This document shows positions 5,272-6,577 of a DNA stretch of 6,577 nucleotides, one piece after another. Position 1 is the first letter of the stretch. Every line of letters begins with the position of its first letter. Below the pieces are notes generated by a model. That model made no database searches and was not told the origin of the DNA. It saw nothing but the letters and a program-made list of their open reading frames with translations. Where the stretch lies: contig JANMJD010000346.1 in the NCBI GenBank assembly GCA_031371195.1, positions 1 to 6,577 of the forward strand, given 5' to 3'. This stretch comes from JANMJD01 sp031371195 (GTDB lineage Bacteria > Actinomycetota > Acidimicrobiia > Acidimicrobiales > Ilumatobacteraceae). A program made the translations under genes and the position numbers.

Positions 5272-6372
5272 TCACGTCTCACCGTCCAAGGATTCGGCCA
5301 GGGTGGCGGCAACGCCGGCATCGGCGCCGTCGATGGCGTGGGCGTAGGTGCGCAGCGTCATCGCTGGGTTGGCGTGTCCCAATCGGCCGGCCACGGTACG
5401 GATGTCGTAGCCGCGGCCTATCGCTTCGGTCGCCAACCAGTGCCGCAGGTCGTGCAGCCGCCAGTGCGAACCGATCCCGGCGTCGCGGCGCGCGAGACTC
5501 CACCACCGGGTCATCCGATCGGGGTTCATTGGCCGCTCCCCCGGATGCAGCATCCACGGACCCCATTGCTCACGCTCCACCCGCAACACCTCGATCGCTG
5601 CCATTGTCCTCGGGTCGAGCCGCACCGTCCGCTGATTCGCCGTCTTCGTCGCACCGTCGGTGAGCGCCGGCTTGCGCTTGTCGTTGATCGACCCCGCACG
5701 CTCGATGGCGATGCTCGAATCGATCGTCAGCCGATCACCGTTCACGTCGCTCCACACCAGCGCGCACAGCTCCGATCGGCGAGCGCCAGTGATGGCAGCC
5801 AACCGGAAGGCGAGCCCCGCCGCAGGGTCGAGGGCCTCGCCCGCGGCGATCACCGCGCGCACGTCGTCCGCCGACATCGCCGAGCGGGGCTGCGTCTTGC
5901 GCCGGCCGAGCGTCGCCAGGGCGACAACGTTCGTCGCTACCCATCCCCATCGCGCCGCCTGCGACATCGACGCGCGCATAACGAGATGTTGATTCCGGAT
6001 AGACGACTCCCCGACGCCCTTGCTCCGCAGGCGGGCGTGCCAGCGATCGACATCGGCGACCGTCAACCGGCCGATCACGGTGCGAGCAATCACGTCGCGC
6101 TTCACGAGCGAGACGCGACTGGTCTGGTCGCGCAATGTCGAGACCGCCCACGTCGGCCCACTCACCTCGAGCCATGCATCGAGTGCCTCGGCCACTGTGC
6201 GATTCCCCTCGGGAGCCGGCGGCTCGACGGTGAGCGATGCGGCAACCTTCTGAGCCGCACGCTTCGTTCCACGAACAGTGCGCGACACCTGGATCGGCTT
6301 GCCACGCGGGTCGCGGCCGACGAAGACGCGGACCTCCCAGACACCCGGTGAGCGCTCGCGGACCGTAGCCAC
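5272..6372 (-). CDS. Tyrosine recombinase / phage-type integrase
   Basis: Predicted site-specific recombinase of 366 residues when started at the GTG at 6372, which gives the usual opening ATVRERSPGVWEVRVFVGRD of actinobacterial integrases. The frame can be extended to a GTG at 6453 (393 residues), but that adds repeat-containing DNA with no protein-like character. In order: an AP2-like arm-binding strand region (about 1-45), a core-binding helical domain (about 57-150; TVAEALDAWLEVSG onward), and the catalytic domain (about 165-350). All catalytic residues are visible in the 366 numbering: Arg198 (TGARRSEL), Lys243 (TKTANQRTVRL), His307 and Arg310 (LHDLRHW), His333 (GRLGHANPAMT) and the nucleophile Tyr343 (LRTYAH). 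It looks intact. It lies about 100 bases downstream of the acyl-CoA dehydrogenase gene and upstream of the DUF5678/protease pair, consistent with the edge of an integrated element. No excisionase gene is seen. Confidence 0.92.
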   Translation of the reverse strand: MATVRERSPGVWEVRVFVGRDPRGKPIQVSRTVRGTKRAAQKVAASLTVEPPAPEGNRTVAEALDAWLEVSGPTWAVSTLRDQTSRVSLVKRDVIARTVIGRLTVADVDRWHARLRSKGVGESSIRNQHLVMRASMSQAARWGWVATNVVALATLGRRKTQPRSAMSADDVRAVIAAGEALDPAAGLAFRLAAITGARRSELCALVWSDVNGDRLTIDSSIAIERAGSINDKRKPALTDGATKTANQRTVRLDPRTMAAIEVLRVEREQWGPWMLHPGERPMNPDRMTRWWSLARRDAGIGSHWRLHDLRHWLATEAIGRGYDIRTVAGRLGHANPAMTLRTYAHAIDGADAGVAATLAESLDGET

Positions 6373-6382
6373 GAAAATGACT

Positions 6383-6421
6383 CTACAACCGATTTCACGT
6401 TGTAGGGATGGTAGTAGGGAT
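6383..6421. repeat. Inverted and direct repeats upstream of the integrase
   Basis: Plus-strand CTACAAC (6383-6389) and GTTGTAG (6399-6405) form a perfect 7-base inverted repeat around a 9-base spacer. GTAGGGAT occurs at 6402-6409 and again at 6414-6421, a direct repeat with a 12-base period, roughly one helical turn. They lie 11-49 bases before the integrase GTG at 6372. Such clusters commonly are integrase arm- or core-binding sites or an operator for the integrase promoter. Which of these applies cannot be decided here. Confidence 0.5.
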
Positions 6422-6470
6422 AGCGTCCAAACAAAGCAACGACGAGGCAACACCAGATGGACAGAAAAGG

Positions 6471-6577
6471 CTAGCTGAACAGCTTCTTCGCAATCACCAT
6501 GCGTTGGATCTGGTTGGTGCCTTCGTAGATCTGGGTGATCTTCGCGTCACGCATCATCCGCTCGACGGGGAAGTCGT
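6471..6577 (-). CDS. Acyl-CoA dehydrogenase, C-terminal end (partial)
   Basis: The last 34 codons of a gene that enters from the right edge, reading DFPVERMMRDAKITQIYEGT, then NQIQRMVIAKKLFS and a TAG stop. MRDAKITQIYEGTNQIQR is the signature of the C-terminal helical domain of acyl-CoA dehydrogenases, the FAD enzymes that introduce the alpha-beta double bond in acyl-CoA thioesters during fatty-acid or branched-chain amino-acid breakdown. The substrate class cannot be judged from this fragment. The integrase gene follows on the same strand, so this 3' end is a candidate integration boundary. The reading ends naturally and shows no sign of disruption. Confidence 0.93.
   Translation of the reverse strand, partial: DFPVERMMRDAKITQIYEGTNQIQRMVIAKKLFS

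Noticed and set aside
5338..6351. Plus-strand frame of 337 codons opposite the integrase
   Set aside because: It is antisense to an integrase with all catalytic residues intact; its composition is rich in His, Arg and Pro with no motifs.
6470..6484. Short palindromes (GCTAGC and AGCTG/CAGCT) at the dehydrogenase stop as an attachment core
   Set aside because: They are very short, partly coding and not repeated elsewhere in the window, so chance is sufficient.

Overview
The window is G+C-rich DNA from what looks like an actinobacterium. The evidence is strong G/C bias at third positions in the large permease gene, GTG and TTG starts, and an FtsX-like permease and a tyrosine integrase of types common in that phylum. 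The genus cannot be read from the sequence; an Acidimicrobiia-like lineage is only a guess. All genes except the first lie on the minus strand, so transcription mostly runs from right to left.

Left part (1-3548) appears chromosomal. A plus-strand Hsp20-family small heat-shock gene (22-450) converges on, and slightly overlaps, a decayed TatD-family metallo-hydrolase gene (416-1072). That gene still reads as one open frame but has lost its central metal-binding segment, and a conserved stretch is displaced into another frame. Upstream of it on the minus strand is an 809-codon FtsX-like ABC transporter permease (1119-3548). No partner ATPase lies in the window.

The middle (3549-3918) has no convincing gene. 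It holds two strong GC-rich hairpins.

The right part (3919-6470) has visibly lower G+C than the permease and looks like integrase-linked accessory DNA. Read in the direction of transcription it holds a complete tyrosine recombinase (5272-6372), a small DUF5678-like protein (4998-5192) and, six bases later, a single-domain retropepsin-like aspartic protease (4551-4991). Then come a doubtful very small frame (4421-4513), a small gene apparently broken by a one-base deletion (4152-4402), and a 78-codon gene (3919-4155) that overlaps it by four bases. The two last genes may share a small beta-rich fold.

At the right edge (6471-6577) is the last part of an acyl-CoA dehydrogenase gene, about 100 bases from the integrase start. 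That intergenic stretch carries an inverted repeat and a direct repeat that could be integrase-binding or operator sites. The simplest reading is a small integrated element, or the remnant of one, beside the 3' end of the dehydrogenase gene, with the DUF5678/protease pair and the two small genes as possible cargo. The function of that cargo is unknown.
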